Shown: positions 9,690 to 22,849, counted from the stretch's first letter. The stretch is 64,000 nucleotides of DNA from Arachis hypogaea (GCF_003086295.3 NC_092050.1:157734699-157798698), one strand, 5' to 3'. A program made the numbers and translations. The notes: generated by a model from the sequence alone, not told the origin.

Positions 9690-12600
9690 AATTTATTTAA
9701 TCCACCTCACTCATCAACTATCACAATAACCATACATACAACGCCATCATTTAAATTCTTTCATAATTCATATACCTTATGAGAAGTTTCAAGTGTACCC
9801 ATACTGTACTATTTTAATGAATTTTAATAGTTAATTTTAATTATAAAAAATATATATAATATATATAATTAAGATTAAAAATTAAAATTTATTAAAATAT
9901 TGATATATCAATATATTTAAAAATTTTTAATTTAGTTTAATTTTAAAGCCAATCATATCAATTTTATTATTTATTTTCTGAATTTTTATAATAAAAATAT
10001 TAAATGTTAATGTTTTTTTATTAACATTATTTAGTATACTTAATCAATATTTTATTTTTTATATTATTAAGATTTAAAATTTTAAAATTATAATTTAATA
10101 CTTAAAAGTTAAGATATTTAAATATTGAATATTAATAAATCGTGATTATTAAAAATAAAATAAAAAATACATGATCAAATAGATGATAAAAAAGTTCCTC
10201 TAGAAACTAAAGAAATTTATATATCTTTGTTCTTGCTCTTATCTTTCAAAATTCTTAGAAATAGAATTTTAGATCTAATCTCAAACTGAGTAGTTCAACT
10301 TAATAGATACTTAGTTTAAATTAAAATTTAATTTTTTTTAATATATGTAACTGCTAAAAATAACAGAATGAAGCGGATAGATAGATTTAAGCTAGTAAGA
10401 TCGTTCATCTAATCGATCACAAAGATATACTAAAAATTATTTTTTGTGTATTGTGTTTGGATATAATATACAAGACACTAGTATAATATCTAATATTATG
10501 TTTGAATACACATAAATAAGACTAAAATATTATTTGAAATGACTAAAATAATTATGTGATTTTAAATTTTTTACATCAAATATAAATTAATTTAATAAAA
10601 AATGAGAGTACCATAGGAGTACAGACAAAACTTGAAAAAAATATTTGAAGAGGCAAAAAATTTTAATAAAAAAATATATAATAATATTTATATTAAAATA
10701 AAATTTATAAATATAATTATTTTATTTTTAAATTTATTATTAATATGTAAGAATAAATATGGTTAAGATTAACAAAAAGAATAAATCTGAGTTTGATTAA
10801 TAAAAAATTTTGTTTAAGTTAATAAGCCAAATTAATTTTAAATAAAAAATTAATTTAAAAGAATCCGTTTTTGCATGAAAAAAATTAGTTTTTGCACATA
10901 AAATTTTTATTTAGAAAATTAATTTTTTTTAATCTAAAAACTGATTTTTTTTTCAAAAAAATTGATTTTTTTTAAATTATATAAAATTAATTACAACTTA
11001 TAAATTATTTTTTAGTATTTTAAAAGATCAATTTTACTTTTGATAATATTTATCTTTTAAAAATTTTAAGACTAATTATTTTTATTACAAATCAAATAAT
11101 ATAATACAAAGTTAAAATGATATTGAAGTAAAAATGATAAGAAGGAAAGAATTATTCACCCCTAATAAAAAATTCTATAAAAATAAAAGAGTACTTGAAA
11201 AAGAAAGAGATAGAGAAAGAGCAGGAAAAGGAAAAATAAAAAAGAGATAATAGTAGAATAATAAAAAATATCTATGAATAAAAAAAACAAAATTTATAAA
11301 AAAATTTGTGTCCATTCTTTTAAATTTCGTATCCATCATTATCATATCCCCTATTTTTAAATACTTTTTAAACATATATTGTCTATGTATTTGTGTCCTG
11401 TCTCCAAAAATAAATACTACCTAAGATATTTTGATTGATAAAAACAAAGTTGCTTTTCAATATCAATTTCGCTAGATAGATAAAAGATAAGAGTTGTAAA
11501 CAATGTGAATACCAGATTATATCCAAATTTAATAACATTTTTATTTATTTTTACTTTTATCTATCCTAAATTCTAAATAGATATTAGAATGTCAAATGGA
11601 TTTTCTATTTACATTATATATACGTATTTCTGCTTTTTAAGGTAAGTTCTAGATCTTTGTTTTATAAAAAGAGAAATTATAGAATATGAAGCCCCACAAT
11701 CCCAGACACTCTTACTAAGCAACAGTGATATTTCTCCTCAAAGGCTATGGCGGGAGAGAAAGAGAAGGCTAGCTAGGTTTCTTTTGATTTCACTCCAACT
11801 ATCTATTCTTAGGATTATAGGATATAATTTTTAAAGAATTTTATATTTATTATATATATATATTACTTATATTTTTAAGTTAAAAATAACTAATATAAAG
11901 TAAAAAATAAAATTTATATTTTATCTCATACAAAATATAAAAAAAATTATACACAAATAACATAGATATCATTTTTCATGTATTTTTGTTCCCAGTAGAT
12001 TACTTTACCCTAAAGCAGCGGGTTTTGTTACTATTGGGGAATGAGTGGCAGTGAGCCCTATTCTTGATTAATATATAAATTATAAAGAAAAAATATATGT
12101 AATTTATTTTTAGTTAGTAAATAAATACTAGTTTTTTATTTTTATCTTTTTAAATTTGAAATTTATAATTTATAATTAAATATTTAGAGTAAAAGACTTA
12201 TATATAATTTAAAATAAATAAAAAACTTTAAAAAATAGTTGATATTGACTGAAAAATATTATTATTTAGCATTATTCATATATTATTTATGTATGTAATT
12301 TTACTGGGTCCCATAACGATTTTGAGTTTCTATTTAGCTTTAACCTTTTATTAGTTTCTCCTCCTTGCATGTAGCAAGAGAATTCACATTTAATTATTAT
12401 AAATTTTAATTTTTTATATGTAGTACCTATAAGCTACCAGATCAATGAGAGCTAATTAGTTTGGTCCATTAACTTAATTCCTGTCTAGGGGAAACTGATC
12501 TCATGGAAATGGATCAACTAATTCCTCACTAAACAACACCAAACCTCTAAGATAAAAGCTTCTTCAGGTTCCAAAACTTAACTGTCATCTTGTCTAAGTC

Positions 12601-14540
12601 TAACCATTTCCTTTCAAAGATAGATAAAAGAAAAGAAAAAGAAAAATATTATTTGATGCAAACAGATTCTCTGGAGAATACTAGAAAAAACAAAGCGATT
12701 TGGACCTCACAAGTGTCCCTTGCTACTTGAATATTTTAGTTGTGATGCCCCATAATATATAATAAGTGTTAATTTCTTACTTTCATATTATGCTATTATA
12801 ACATAATATCTATCACATACACACACGTATATATAATACATGATACGCCGCTATTCACACATTGATATAAATAAGCTAGTATTAGTATTAGTATATATCT
12901 TAATCATGTCAATGACCACAATATATGTTGTAGAGATTGAAGACATACAGAGTCATAGAAAGATACACACAAAGACCATATTATTCCTTATGAGACCAAA
13001 GCAATAATAGTTCCTTTGAATAATAGATAGATATAAATGAATCATTTTCTTATATATATAATTGTTTTGTTTCCAGGGACTACCAAGTATTTCACAACAT
13101 CCAAATGAATGGGTTCCTTCCTAATTTGTAAATAAATGATATGCTCTATGTCCCTTGGTCCCCCATACCATGGAATCCAAAGTTACTGCATCCACCAATT
13201 TAGATTTTAGAGACAACCATGATGATTTTATCTGCTTATCCTATATATGGAAGAATTAAGATGAAAAGCTAACAATAAATAATTATCCAATAAAGGAAAG
13301 TGACCGCTATGCTATATTATTGTTGTTGTTCTTCAATTTTTTAAGGGATAAATAAATATGTCACTTTATATATGAAGAAATTAACATAGTTGATTCTTTT
13401 GGGAGATGGACATATTTCTAGGGGTAAATGTGTCATTTTGAAGAAATGAACAAATTTTTCTTTTGGGACATGTTTGTATTGCGGATATTTGAAATTTATA
13501 TGCCTTTTAATTTACAGGTTAAAAATTAAAATAATATATTTATGTGCTATTTTTTTTTGAACGAAGGAAAAGCACGTTAGCAAAACAGAGCCATCACTAT
13601 TCTAAAAAAAAAAAAAGTAGTTAGCAAAATAGAGTCTAAAATTTACTTATTTAAACTATACACTCCAAAATTTTTATATTGTCCTAAAACAGAACTGCTA
13701 CTATTATGTAATTTATATAAAAATTGGGAGAACAAAATACCAACGAATTTGTTTATAGGATAATCTAGTAATTTTGGCATAGTTTAAATGAATTCATCCT
13801 TACCACGCCAGTTAGGAGATTTTTTCGATCGATTACAGATAGTGGGACTCAAACCCGAGACTTTTAGGTGGGGGAGGGAGAGACTATGCCATTTGAGTTG
13901 TAGCTCGTTCACTGCACGTATGCTCTATTAGTGTTTTTTTTTTTTCGACATATTTCATTAGTTAACAACCCAAGTAGGCAAATGGGCCCAATTAAATGGC
14001 CCAAATAGGATTCATGGATAATTTGGTTACTTCGTTTAAAATGTGGCAGTCCATAAAACTAGTGCAAAATGGATAGATGTTCTCAATTGCAAAGACACAA
14101 AGATGTTCTCAAAATACAACAGAAAATTAAAATTAAACAAAAATGGCATGACATACATGATCTAGAGAAATCATGCAAAGTTGGCGATGAGATGGAAAAT
14201 AAAATATATATATACCTAATTACTTAAAAGAAGTACATAAGTATATATGTGCATCATCGAATTTAGGTTAGATTGGAAATTGAAAAGCATTAACCAAGAA
14301 GTCACCATCTCCCCGCCATACAGATAAGGTTGAAAACTCGAAACTCTCTCCACCTTATCCACTTTGTACTATAACATACATACAATTATTATCATGTCAT
14401 ATACCCAACATATATCGGTTAAAAAACCAACGACTTTTTTTTTTTTTCTCCATTCTATATCTATCCCAAGACGCCTAAATAATATGATAATCTAATAACT
14501 ATCTTTAACTAACTTTACCTATGGCTTTCATAAAATATCT
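9690..14540. other. AT-rich intergenic region
   Basis: No protein gene is supported. 9800-11650 is extremely AT-rich, simple-looking sequence. 12300-13500 is less biased and contains the short hairpin described at 12449-12527. 13560-13960 includes a short block (GGGACTCAAACCCGAGA and onward) resembling old retrotransposon sequence. No LTR pair was found. Confidence 0.4.
12449..12527 (+). other. Candidate small hairpin (possible MIR-like fold)
   Basis: The 5' arm at 12449-12470 (GAGCTAATTAGTTTGGTCCATT) pairs with the 3' arm at 12508-12527. The stem is about 20 bases with one bulge and one G:U pair, around a loop of about 37 bases. The arms are not simple AT sequence. I do not recognise either arm as a known microRNA, and a chance inverted repeat is possible. 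Confidence 0.22.
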
Positions 14541-14549
14541 CGTATTATC

Positions 14550-14872
14550 TCCGTTTATATAGGTTTATAAGTTATTTTTTTTTACTTTTATCTTATAAAA
14601 ATATCTAATATTAATGTCTGATATAATTTTTAAAATTAAATTATAGTTTTTAAAAAAATTATTTTAGTACTTATAAAAAAATTAAAAAAATAATTTCTTT
14701 CGATCATAATAAAAATTTTTTTATTATTCTTTACTTAAAATAAACACTTTTAAAACTAAAAAACCAAATACAAAATAACATATTTATAAATTACTTTTAA
14801 TATAAGTATTTATTATTTAAATTATTATTTTAAAAGAACCTTAATTAAATTATTTACCCAAATTAGACCTAT
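14550..14872. mobile_element. Tourist-like MITE, degenerate copy
   Basis: The sequence follows the copy at 20461-20781 in the same order and orientation: an ATTAATGTCTGAT block, a TTTTAGTACTTATAAAAAA block, an AAATAAACACTTTTAAAACT block and an AAAAGAACCTTAATTAA end. It finishes with CCCAAATTAGACC. The ends are too mutated for exact boundaries. Confidence 0.5.
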
Positions 14873-16083
14873 ATCTTTCATCCTTGATTAACCTTTTTTG
14901 ATAGCTTAATCCTTTGCTTAGGATATATAACTTTCTTTAATTTCTTTTGCAAGAGAAAAGACGAGCGACGACATGTATGTGAATGCAAATAACATTGAAA
15001 TGAACAATATCAAGTACATCAACTTATTAGGGAGTGGTATGATAGGTTTATTAATAAAGATATAATTATTTATATTTTTTATTAATTTAAATTTTTTAAA
15101 AAAATATCATGACATAAATTAAAATTTTTATAATTAAAATATAAAAAATTTAAAGTTATATTTGTTAAACTATAAAAATATAAATACAAGATAAATAAAA
15201 GATTATGTAAAAAGGTTCAAACAAATTTAAAAAAAAAACTTTTGTTTAAAAAAATATGTTAAAAATATAATAATTCATGTATTTTTTATATTAGTTTAAG
15301 TTTTTTTTGAAAGTGATATCACGAGCATTTATAATGACTTCAAGTATCTTTTGTATGGGAAATGCTAGTTGTACAATATTAATCAGTCTTTAATCAGATT
15401 GAAATAATATTTAATTATTTTTTTAGTGTAACATGTTCCTATTTTGTAGATACATATCTATAATTAAATTTTAATTTAAATTTAAATTTTAAAACACACC
15501 CACTTCATTGGTGGTTACGGTGACTTTACTTTACTTTCGTAACTTCACGTAACAGATACAATTTTTTAAATTTCTTATTCTACGGGATATTCACACGCAT
15601 TAGTGAATCTCAAACCAAAAAGGACGCTGCTAGCTGAATTCTCCATCTCGTCTTCATTGGTAAAGACCATCACCACCTTCCATCTGAAGCACTCTCTCAT
15701 TTTGCATTGATGAAAGGTATCATTATTTTTCACACATGTGTTTATGTAATTTGTTAAGAAATATCATGTTCAATATTTTTAATTATATTTTAATTTAAAC
15801 ATAAAAACACTGCTGATTTAATTGGAACAAGGTTGATCTTATTTAATTTTATTAATAAAGTTGTTACAAATAAAGTATATAATCAACAATTAATTTAAAA
15901 TTGTGTTGTTATTTTTCGATTATAATACATCTGATAGTATGATATTTTATACAAAATATTTTTAAAACACATCTAAAATCAGTCAACTTTAATAATACAA
16001 TATAAATGTTAATAATACAATTATGAATGGTCGAATATAATTATATACATAAACTAAAATATTTTTAATTATAGTTTCTTTTT
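14873..16083. other. AT-rich intergenic stretch
   Basis: Nothing coding is seen. A TTGTACAATATTAATCAG string near 15370 has an inverted partner near 16815 (CTGAATATTGTACG). The two may be ends of a 1.45-kb element that contains the tandem array and GC-rich island at 16084-16530. Confidence 0.35.
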
Positions 16084-16362
16084 CAATTGTAACACATCTA
16101 AAATATTAAGTTATACAAAATATATTTTTAAAACACATCCAAAATCATAAATCTAGAATTTAAATTTAAACATTAAAAAATAATTGTAACACATCTAAAA
16201 TTATGAAGTTATACAGAAAATATAAAATCATAAATCTAAAATCTAAATTTAAACATTAAAAAATAATTGTAACACATCTAAAATTATGATGTTATACAGA
16301 AAATATTTTTAAAACACATCCAAAATCATAAATCTAAAATTTAAATTTAAACATTAAAAAGA
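16084..16362. repeat. Tandem repeat, three copies of an 80-100-base unit
   Basis: The units begin AATTGTAACACATCTAAAAT at about 16084, 16182 and 16264. Each continues through GTTATACA(G/A)AAAATAT, then ATCATAAATCTA and TTAAATTTAAACATTAAAAA. The middle copy lacks the internal TTTTTAAAACACATCC segment. A more diverged relative lies at about 15910-15990. Confidence 0.75.
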
Positions 16363-16530
16363 CAGCGTTGTAAATGAGCGCCGAAAAGGAGGAAGGCAGC
16401 GTTGAGGATGAGCGCGGAAGAGGATGAACGACAGCGGAGGATGACTTCTCGATGTGCACCTCTGAGTTTTCTATGTGCGCCTCTGAATTTTCGACATGGC
16501 ACAAACGTGACTTCTCTACTTCTTTGAGTG
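16363..16530. other. GC-rich island with short internal duplications
   Basis: This block of about 170 bases is markedly GC-richer than its surroundings. It contains imperfect duplications such as GACAGCGTTG/GGCAGCGTTG, ATGAGCGCC/ATGAGCGCG and GTGCACCTCTGA/GTGCGCCTCTGA. No ORF of useful length. It is probably part of the same repetitive element as the array before it. Confidence 0.45.
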
Positions 16531-17203
16531 TTTTGTACGAGTTTAATTAATAATTTGATAGTTTAAGATTTATTTTATATTTTTAAAATCAAAATTTTGA
16601 ATTTTGAATAATTTGATTTTTAGATATGTATTTAAATTATAATATATTAATAATTAAATATATTAAATCTGAAACAAAAATTTAAAATTTAAATTTTAAA
16701 TTTTAGTTTTTTTAGATTGTATTTTGAATGTGTATTTAATTTTAAAAAGATAATAAATCTATTCATAATTTTTAGTTGTGTTTGTTTTAATTTTTTTTAA
16801 TTATTATAATAAAAGGCTGAATATTGTACGATTTTTAAAGGATACCTAGTTGAACCGCTTTTGTATATATCTTGTGATTAAAGTGCACTACTCAAACATA
16901 CACATTATTCTAAATATCTTTGTGACCCATAATAGTGTGTAGCTTTTATATAACAATGAAATAACAATAAACACTCAATCCAATTCAACCATAGCAAACT
17001 ATATATTAAAAAAAGGTAAGCTTCAATCTCCCAAAACTAATGGCAAGGCCACCACTATATCTTAAATGACACGAATTCAATTGAATTAAAAAAGATCATG
17101 AAAATTACGAGCTAGCTAGATAGAGAGACTTTAGACTTTAGAGTTCACAACTTCACATACAAACTTTGACAAAAAGTCAAGTACAAGGAGGGTGAAGGAA
17201 TCC

Positions 17204-17712
17204 TTCAAAGCTATGATATAAGACACTGACACGAACACGGGACACGACACGATACAGGATACGTCGACATGCGAATTTTAAAATTTTATATGACACGAAA
17301 ACACGCATACATATAAAATATAAAGTATTTTTTAGATAAATCGTAATAATATTTTAATATTTTATTAATATTAAAATATAAATTAAATTTTTTATTATTT
17401 TTAATGTTTTATTTTAATTATATCAAGTATTTAAAATATTTTTTGTTTTAATAAATAATAATATATGCTATATCTAAATTTATTTTTAAGAATATATGTT
17501 AAGAATAAAATTGGACATGCTGACACGTGATGATATTTAGGTGTGTCCAAGTGTGTACAGATGTATCCAGAAAAGAATTTTTTATTTTTTATTAAGACAC
17601 AGTTAGACACAACAGACACGCGTGTCAAACGATCGATGAGTGTTGTGTCTAAAATGTGTCGAACACACAGACACAATAACTCAACAAAGTGTCCGTGTTT
17701 CATAGCTTTAAA
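17204..17712. mobile_element. MITE-like repeat (GACACGAACACGGGACACG family), copy 1
   Basis: The ends are imperfect inverted repeats: AAAGCTATGATATAAGACAC on the left and AAAGCTATGAAACACGGACAC when the right end is reversed. The interior has many ACACG and CGTGTC words. Related copies lie at about 20820-21310 and, inverted, at about 51360-51805. Non-coding; superfamily not determined. Confidence 0.55.
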
Positions 17713-18775
17713 AAATTAAACTAATACCAATGAAGAAGGGAACAATAAGAAATTAAAGAAAGTCGGATTGAAGATAAAAACATTAATTCTGTGCTGCCAC
17801 TTTATCTTTTTGACGATCATCACTAAGATATCACTAACGCAGCTACGCAGCTTCACCTTCGTTTCCAACTTGTGGGACCACCTGTTCACGTTGAAATTAC
17901 CTATTAGTCCTGCCTTTTTCTCATCATGTTTTGTTTTAGAATACACACTCAAATCTTGTGTGTTATTTATACATAAAAAATTAATTATTTAATTTATTAT
18001 TTATATAAAATATATGTTGAATTAATATATGTGTATATATATTTTAATTATATTAGATGTATATTAAAATTAGTTATTATATATTATATATAAATATATA
18101 TAGTTTAATTTATTTTAATATATATTTTATATTTTAAAATATATTATATTTTAATGACTAATTTTAGTATTAAAATAGTATTTTTGTACATGATTAATTT
18201 GATCATTAGTTTTTTATATATATAATATTCATTTTAAATAAGCAAAACAAACCTGATCCTCTAATGAATTGAACGACAACGATGATCTCTTTGTTCTTCT
18301 GATGATGGCTAGACCCACTGAATTATCCGTCGTATATAAAAAAATAAAATATAGAGATCAAATAAAACAACTACTTTTATGATAAAAGCACATAAGATCT
18401 TTTGATGAAAAAAATATGAAAAAGTATAGCTAAATAATATGAATGTCGGATATTCAATTTAATAGGTATACAGATAATTATATTTATTATTTTTAATTGA
18501 ATAATTATTTCTTTTGATTTGATTTACTCATGTATAATTAATAATGACTGGATGTTCAATTCACTAGATGTGTAGATAATTATCTCAATGTCAATTAAGG
18601 TTTATGTGCAAATAGTATAAGGAGCCAAGTGTCCACCAGCTAAGAATTGAACAACTCAATTAATAATAATTAATTTTAAATTATTTTTTTAAATTTAAAA
18701 TTTGATTAATTGACGTTAATGGCATTTTTGAATCAAAACTTACCCTAATTTATTTTCACTTCCACTCACCATTCA
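17713..18775. other. AT-rich intergenic stretch
   Basis: A minus-strand frame at 17716-17952 is open for 78 codons and locally less AT-rich, but matches nothing I recognise and has no supporting context. The rest is AT-rich without structure. Confidence 0.3.
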
Positions 18776-19195
18776 CCATACAAAATCACAAATCTTTCGT
18801 CCTCGCGCCGCTAGCGTCGCCACAGCACCGTCCTCGTGCGCTATCACCGGTCGTCCTTGCATCCTTTTCCGCCACCTCATCTGCCGTTCGCGCATGAAAG
18901 ACAGCTACCATCGCGTTTCTACTTCACCCTCCTCGTGTCCCATTGCGACTCCCAATCGCTTGCCTGACGCACCCTTGCCGCTCGCGACTCCCCATCGCTC
19001 GCCACTTGCACCCCACAACTCTCTATCCATCGCGACGCAGTTACCACCAGGTCCCCATTGCAACGCGCGATCAACTACTCTGATCCGTGGCGACTCCTTC
19101 ACTCATCGCAACACGCCACTGCGAGTATCCTCACTGTCCACGTAACGCAGTCCAAGACGTCGTCACTGGCTACCCTGCGACTCTTCTTCTCTTCC
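18776..19195. other. GC-rich island of unknown nature
   Basis: About 400 bases are strikingly GC-rich compared with both flanks. They are rich in CATCGCGAC, CTCGCCAC and CCCATTGC motifs repeated in variant form. The plus-strand frame 18894-19145 is open for 83 codons (proline-, serine- and threonine-rich), but so is the opposite strand, so composition explains the openness. It resembles the GC island at 16363-16530 and may be a repeat-element internal domain rather than a gene. Confidence 0.35.
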
Positions 19196-20457
19196 TCCTA
19201 TTTAATTTTGAATGATTTTTTTAACTATTTTTTATGTTTCTTTTTTCTACATTTCGGATGATTCTTTTTATTAGTTTTGGATGATTCTTTTTCTTATGTT
19301 TTGTATGTTTTTTTTCTTGGGATTTGAATAATTCTTTATCTTATGTTTTAGTGCTTTTTATTTTTTGGAATTTCGAAAATTTTTTTGTAAAGAAGAAATA
19401 GTGTTTGCGTAATAAATGGTAAAAGATGAATTAGAGTAAGAAGAGGCAATTAATAATCATTAATTTTGTATCTTTTAAAAAAAAAATTTAAATAATCACT
19501 AATTAATGACAATTAATGTTATTAATTAGTATAGTTAGTATAGAATATAATTTAAAAATATTTGTTGGCTATACCCTTCTTGTTTTCCTAATAAAATTAT
19601 TTTTTATTTTGTTGGATCAATTTAAAAATTCATTATTCACATTGTTTATAAAAGTCATTGTAACAAAATCTAAAAATATACATATAAATGAAAGAGAATC
19701 TTTGCAAGCTCAAGCTCATATCCTAAATGTTTCAAAAGGAAAATGGTACTCAACTAAAATCAGGTTAGAAAGACAAAATATTAGGAAGTTAATATTTTTT
19801 TAGAATAATATTATACATACAAATTTTTTATCAATTAATTTGATCTAACGTCAACAATAATAATTATTTTAATTATTCTTACTCACTCATTTACTTAAAT
19901 TTTATTGTTTAACTTAGTTAAATTAGTTTAAAAAAGACCTTATACATATAACATTTTTCTTATATCAATAATATTAATTAGTCAATATTTTAGATTAATA
20001 TTTTAATTTTATACTATTAAAATTTAAAATTAATATTTAGTATTTAGTATTAACTAAGTTTTGGGTTAAAATTGATAAATTTTATTAATTATATAATATT
20101 ATTTCAATAAATATTCAACAAGATGCATAATTAAAAATTTGATTGTTTTAATTAATATCTCTCACCTTCCTATATATCATTTAACTAGTATAAAAAGTGT
20201 AATGTGCATCCTAAAAATCAATCACCAAAAATTAATTACTATATATTTATATGTATAATACACATATTACTTAGCTAATTTCCAATGTATATTTATACTT
20301 AAACATCGTTAGATGAAATTATCTATTTGGAGATTCTGTTTTTGTTTTGAAATTTGTAGGTGAGAGGAACACTCATAAATTTAAATTCAGACGTTTGTGA
20401 TTATAATTATTTTAACGGGCCTATCTAAATGTTGGTTGAATGTTACCTCTACATTAT
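19196..20457. other. AT-rich intergenic stretch
   Basis: Short repeats of TTTTGGATGATTCTTTTT type occur at 19240-19340. The open frame at 19516-19803 is AT-driven and resembles no family. No gene supported. Confidence 0.35.
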
Positions 20458-20460
20458 TAA

Positions 20461-20781
20461 GGGTCTATTTGGGAAACTCTAAAAGTAGTTTTTTTTTTAC
20501 TTTTGACTTATGAAAAGTAGTAGTATTAATGTCTGGTACAATTTTTAAAACCAAATTGCAACTTTTTAAGAAGCTATTTTGGAGCTTATAGAGAAGTTAA
20601 AAAAAATGACTTCTCTCATAATACTTCTACTTTTCATTACATTTCTATAAAATAAGCACTTTTATAGTTAAAAATACAAACACAAAATAACTTATTTATA
20701 AGTTACTTTTAACATAGTCATTTATTGTTTAAGTTATTTTATCAAAAGGAACTTAATTAAGTTGGTTATCCAAACTGAACC
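20461..20781. mobile_element. Tourist-like (PIF/Harbinger) MITE, best-preserved copy
   Basis: The element begins GGGTCTATTTGGGAAAC and its reversed right end begins GGTTCAGTTTGGATAAC, the TGTTTGG-style terminus of Tourist elements. Both sides carry the trinucleotide TAA (20458-20460 and 20782-20784), the expected 3-base target duplication. Relatives are at about 14550-14872 and, inverted, at about 37770-38095. Confidence 0.7.
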
Positions 20782-20819
20782 TAAGTATCTAATATATTGT
20801 TTCAAAAATACTAATTTAT

Positions 20820-21310
20820 TATGATATACGGACAAAAACACAGAATATCACATGACACATATGCAAATAAATATATAAATTTTAATTTTTTATAAGATAC
20901 AAAAACACAATATATATATATATATATAAATATAAAATATTTTTTAAATAAATTATAATAATATTTAAATATTTTATTGATATTAAAATATAAATTAATA
21001 TTTTAATTATTTTTAATTATATAAAATATTTAAAATATTTTTTATTTTAATAAATAATAATATATATTATTTTTAAATTTATTTTAAAAATATAAATTAA
21101 AAATAAAATTAAACACGTTGACATACAATAATATTAAAGTGTGTTTAGATATATTTAAAATTAAAAAATATTTTTTTTTGTCAAAACATCATTAAATATA
21201 AAAGATAAATATATTAAATAAATATCGAATAAGTATCATATTCAAAATATATTCCACCACACGAATCCAATAAATAAATGATGAGCAAGTATCAACAACT
21301 CAGCGAGTGT
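20820..21310. mobile_element. MITE-like repeat (ACACG family), copy 2
   Basis: It follows the layout of the copy at 17204-17712: an ATATACGGACAAAAACAC start, a central TTAATAAATAATAATATATATTATT block, AAACACGTTGACA, and an ACAACTCAGCGAGTGT end. It is more diverged and lacks a clear terminal repeat. An (AT)n run lies at about 20905-20925. Confidence 0.45.
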
Positions 21311-22009
21311 ATGTATAGCTACTTCATTATTCACTTCTTAATTTCCTATGATGTTATAACAAAACAAATATCAAAGATCACTAAATGTATTTTAAAGAAC
21401 AGGCAAGTCGTTATCACAAATTAAGTAAATGGACACACACTAAATATATATTTAAGATATAATTAACCATTAAAATTAATTATTAAAATAAAATATATAT
21501 TAAAATATAAAATACATATTAAAATAAACTAAATTATATATATATTTATACACAAATACATAATTTTTAATAAATTTATACCGTCATTTATCATATATTC
21601 TTGTTTATAAACTTTTGAAGTGAATAATAATTAAAGGTGGAGAGAAAAAAATAGCATAATTTCAAATGGTCTAATTTTTTCATACTCAATTAAGAAATTG
21701 TGGGTTCGAACCTCATATCTTTAGTAAAAAAAAAAAGAAAGAAGAAGAAAGAGAAAGAGAAAAAAAGCTAAAAGATTGATGCGGATAATAAATATCTAAG
21801 GCATATTCCACATGTATTTTTCTTCAGGGTCCCCTTAGTTACATGCTGTTTGGTTCAGGTGCCACACAAAGTCAAAAACCAGCTTCTAGCACACAAGTCA
21901 AAAGGCATTAATCGGAAAAAATGCCACAATATGCATCCACCCAAACGCTGTCTTATCAACTCACCCACACTTTAATTTGGTGTAACGGTGGAAGCCTGGA
22001 TGGTTAGGA

Positions 22010-22225
22010 TCACGTACCTGAGGGTGCATTCTGTTTTGTGGCACAATTGCGGTTGCGGTGGCGGTGGTTGAGGGTGGAATCGAAGGCGTCCGGGAGGTGG
22101 CGATCGAGGCGGAGGAAGCGGCGGCGGTTTATGCTGTTTTGGAGCATGGTGCGGACAAAGGAGGCTTCTATGGTGTTGAGGAATTGCATGTGCTTCTCTT
22201 CTGTCCAATATGTTGGAGACTCCAT
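22010..22225 (-). pseudogene. Orphan first exon of a COR27/28-like gene
   Basis: Starting at ATG 22225 the frame reads MESPTYWTEEKHMQFLNTIE, then ASFVRTMLQN, RRRFLRLDRHLPDAFDSTL and a basic H/R/N stretch. It ends at a good splice donor (CCTCAG|GTACGTGA) at about 22015. The W-T-x-E-K-H-x-x-x-L-x-x-x-E-A-S-F-V signature is what I recall for the N-terminus of the cold-regulated COR27/COR28 clock-output family. I find no downstream exon on this strand between 22.0 and 19.5 kb, only repeats, so the gene looks truncated. It could still be intact if a small exon lies further away. Assignment is from memory of the motif and moderate. Confidence 0.4.
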
Positions 22226-22619
22226 GCTCGTGGTTGAAGAGGGTTTCTTGGTTTTGATATGAAGAATAATGAAGAGGATGTAACTAACAAACCACTAGAA
22301 TAGTGATACAACAAAGTGGGAATTTATTTCAGCCTCCAATGTCCCAATTTTATCCTCTAAGATTATATATATACTAGACCTACTAGGGGGAAAAAAATCT
22401 TCACACAAACAAGATTTTCTCTATTTATAATCATCAATAACTTTCTTTTCAATTTTCAATAAATAATAAGGATACTTTTTTTAGAGTGAAAAGTAATTAT
22501 TTTTATGTGAAGTTAATATTTGAATATCGTTAAATAATGTAATAGATTTGATTAAATTATCATATAATAATTTTTAATTATCTATTTTATTTAAAAATAA
22601 TTTTTAAAGAGTCTTGTTA

Positions 22620-22846
22620 GGGAGTCAATAGAATATTTGTACAATGTGTACAATGAGCTATTTATTTGGCCTAATATAAGTTAAAAAATGAACATCCAGA
22701 TAAAATACTATTAATTTCTCAACCACAATACACCCATACTATTCAGACCATTCGAGTACCAGAGATAATAGATATCTAATATCCTACTTAATTGAACATC
22801 CCTATACCCCCATTGTACACATTGTATAGATACTTCATTGGTTCCC
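22620..22846. mobile_element. Short MITE (227 bp) with about 38-base TIRs
   Basis: The left end GGGAGTCAATAGAATATTTG runs on into TACAATGTGTACAATG. The right end, reversed, is GGGAACCAATGAAGTATCTA followed by TACAATGTGTACAATG, identical for the last 16 bases. Flanks are TTA on the left and TAT on the right, compatible with a TA or TWA-type target site. Non-coding. Confidence 0.75.
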
Positions 22847-22849
22847 TAT

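Noticed and set aside
18894..19145. 83-codon plus-strand frame in a GC-rich island as a gene
   Set aside because: Both strands are open over the same stretch and the peptide is low-complexity Pro/Ser/Thr. High GC alone explains the lack of stops, and no splice or family signal is present.
21690..21720. GGGTTCGAACCTC string as the T-arm of a tRNA gene
   Set aside because: No acceptor stem, D-arm or anticodon stem can be placed around it. Such strings are common in decayed plant retroelements.
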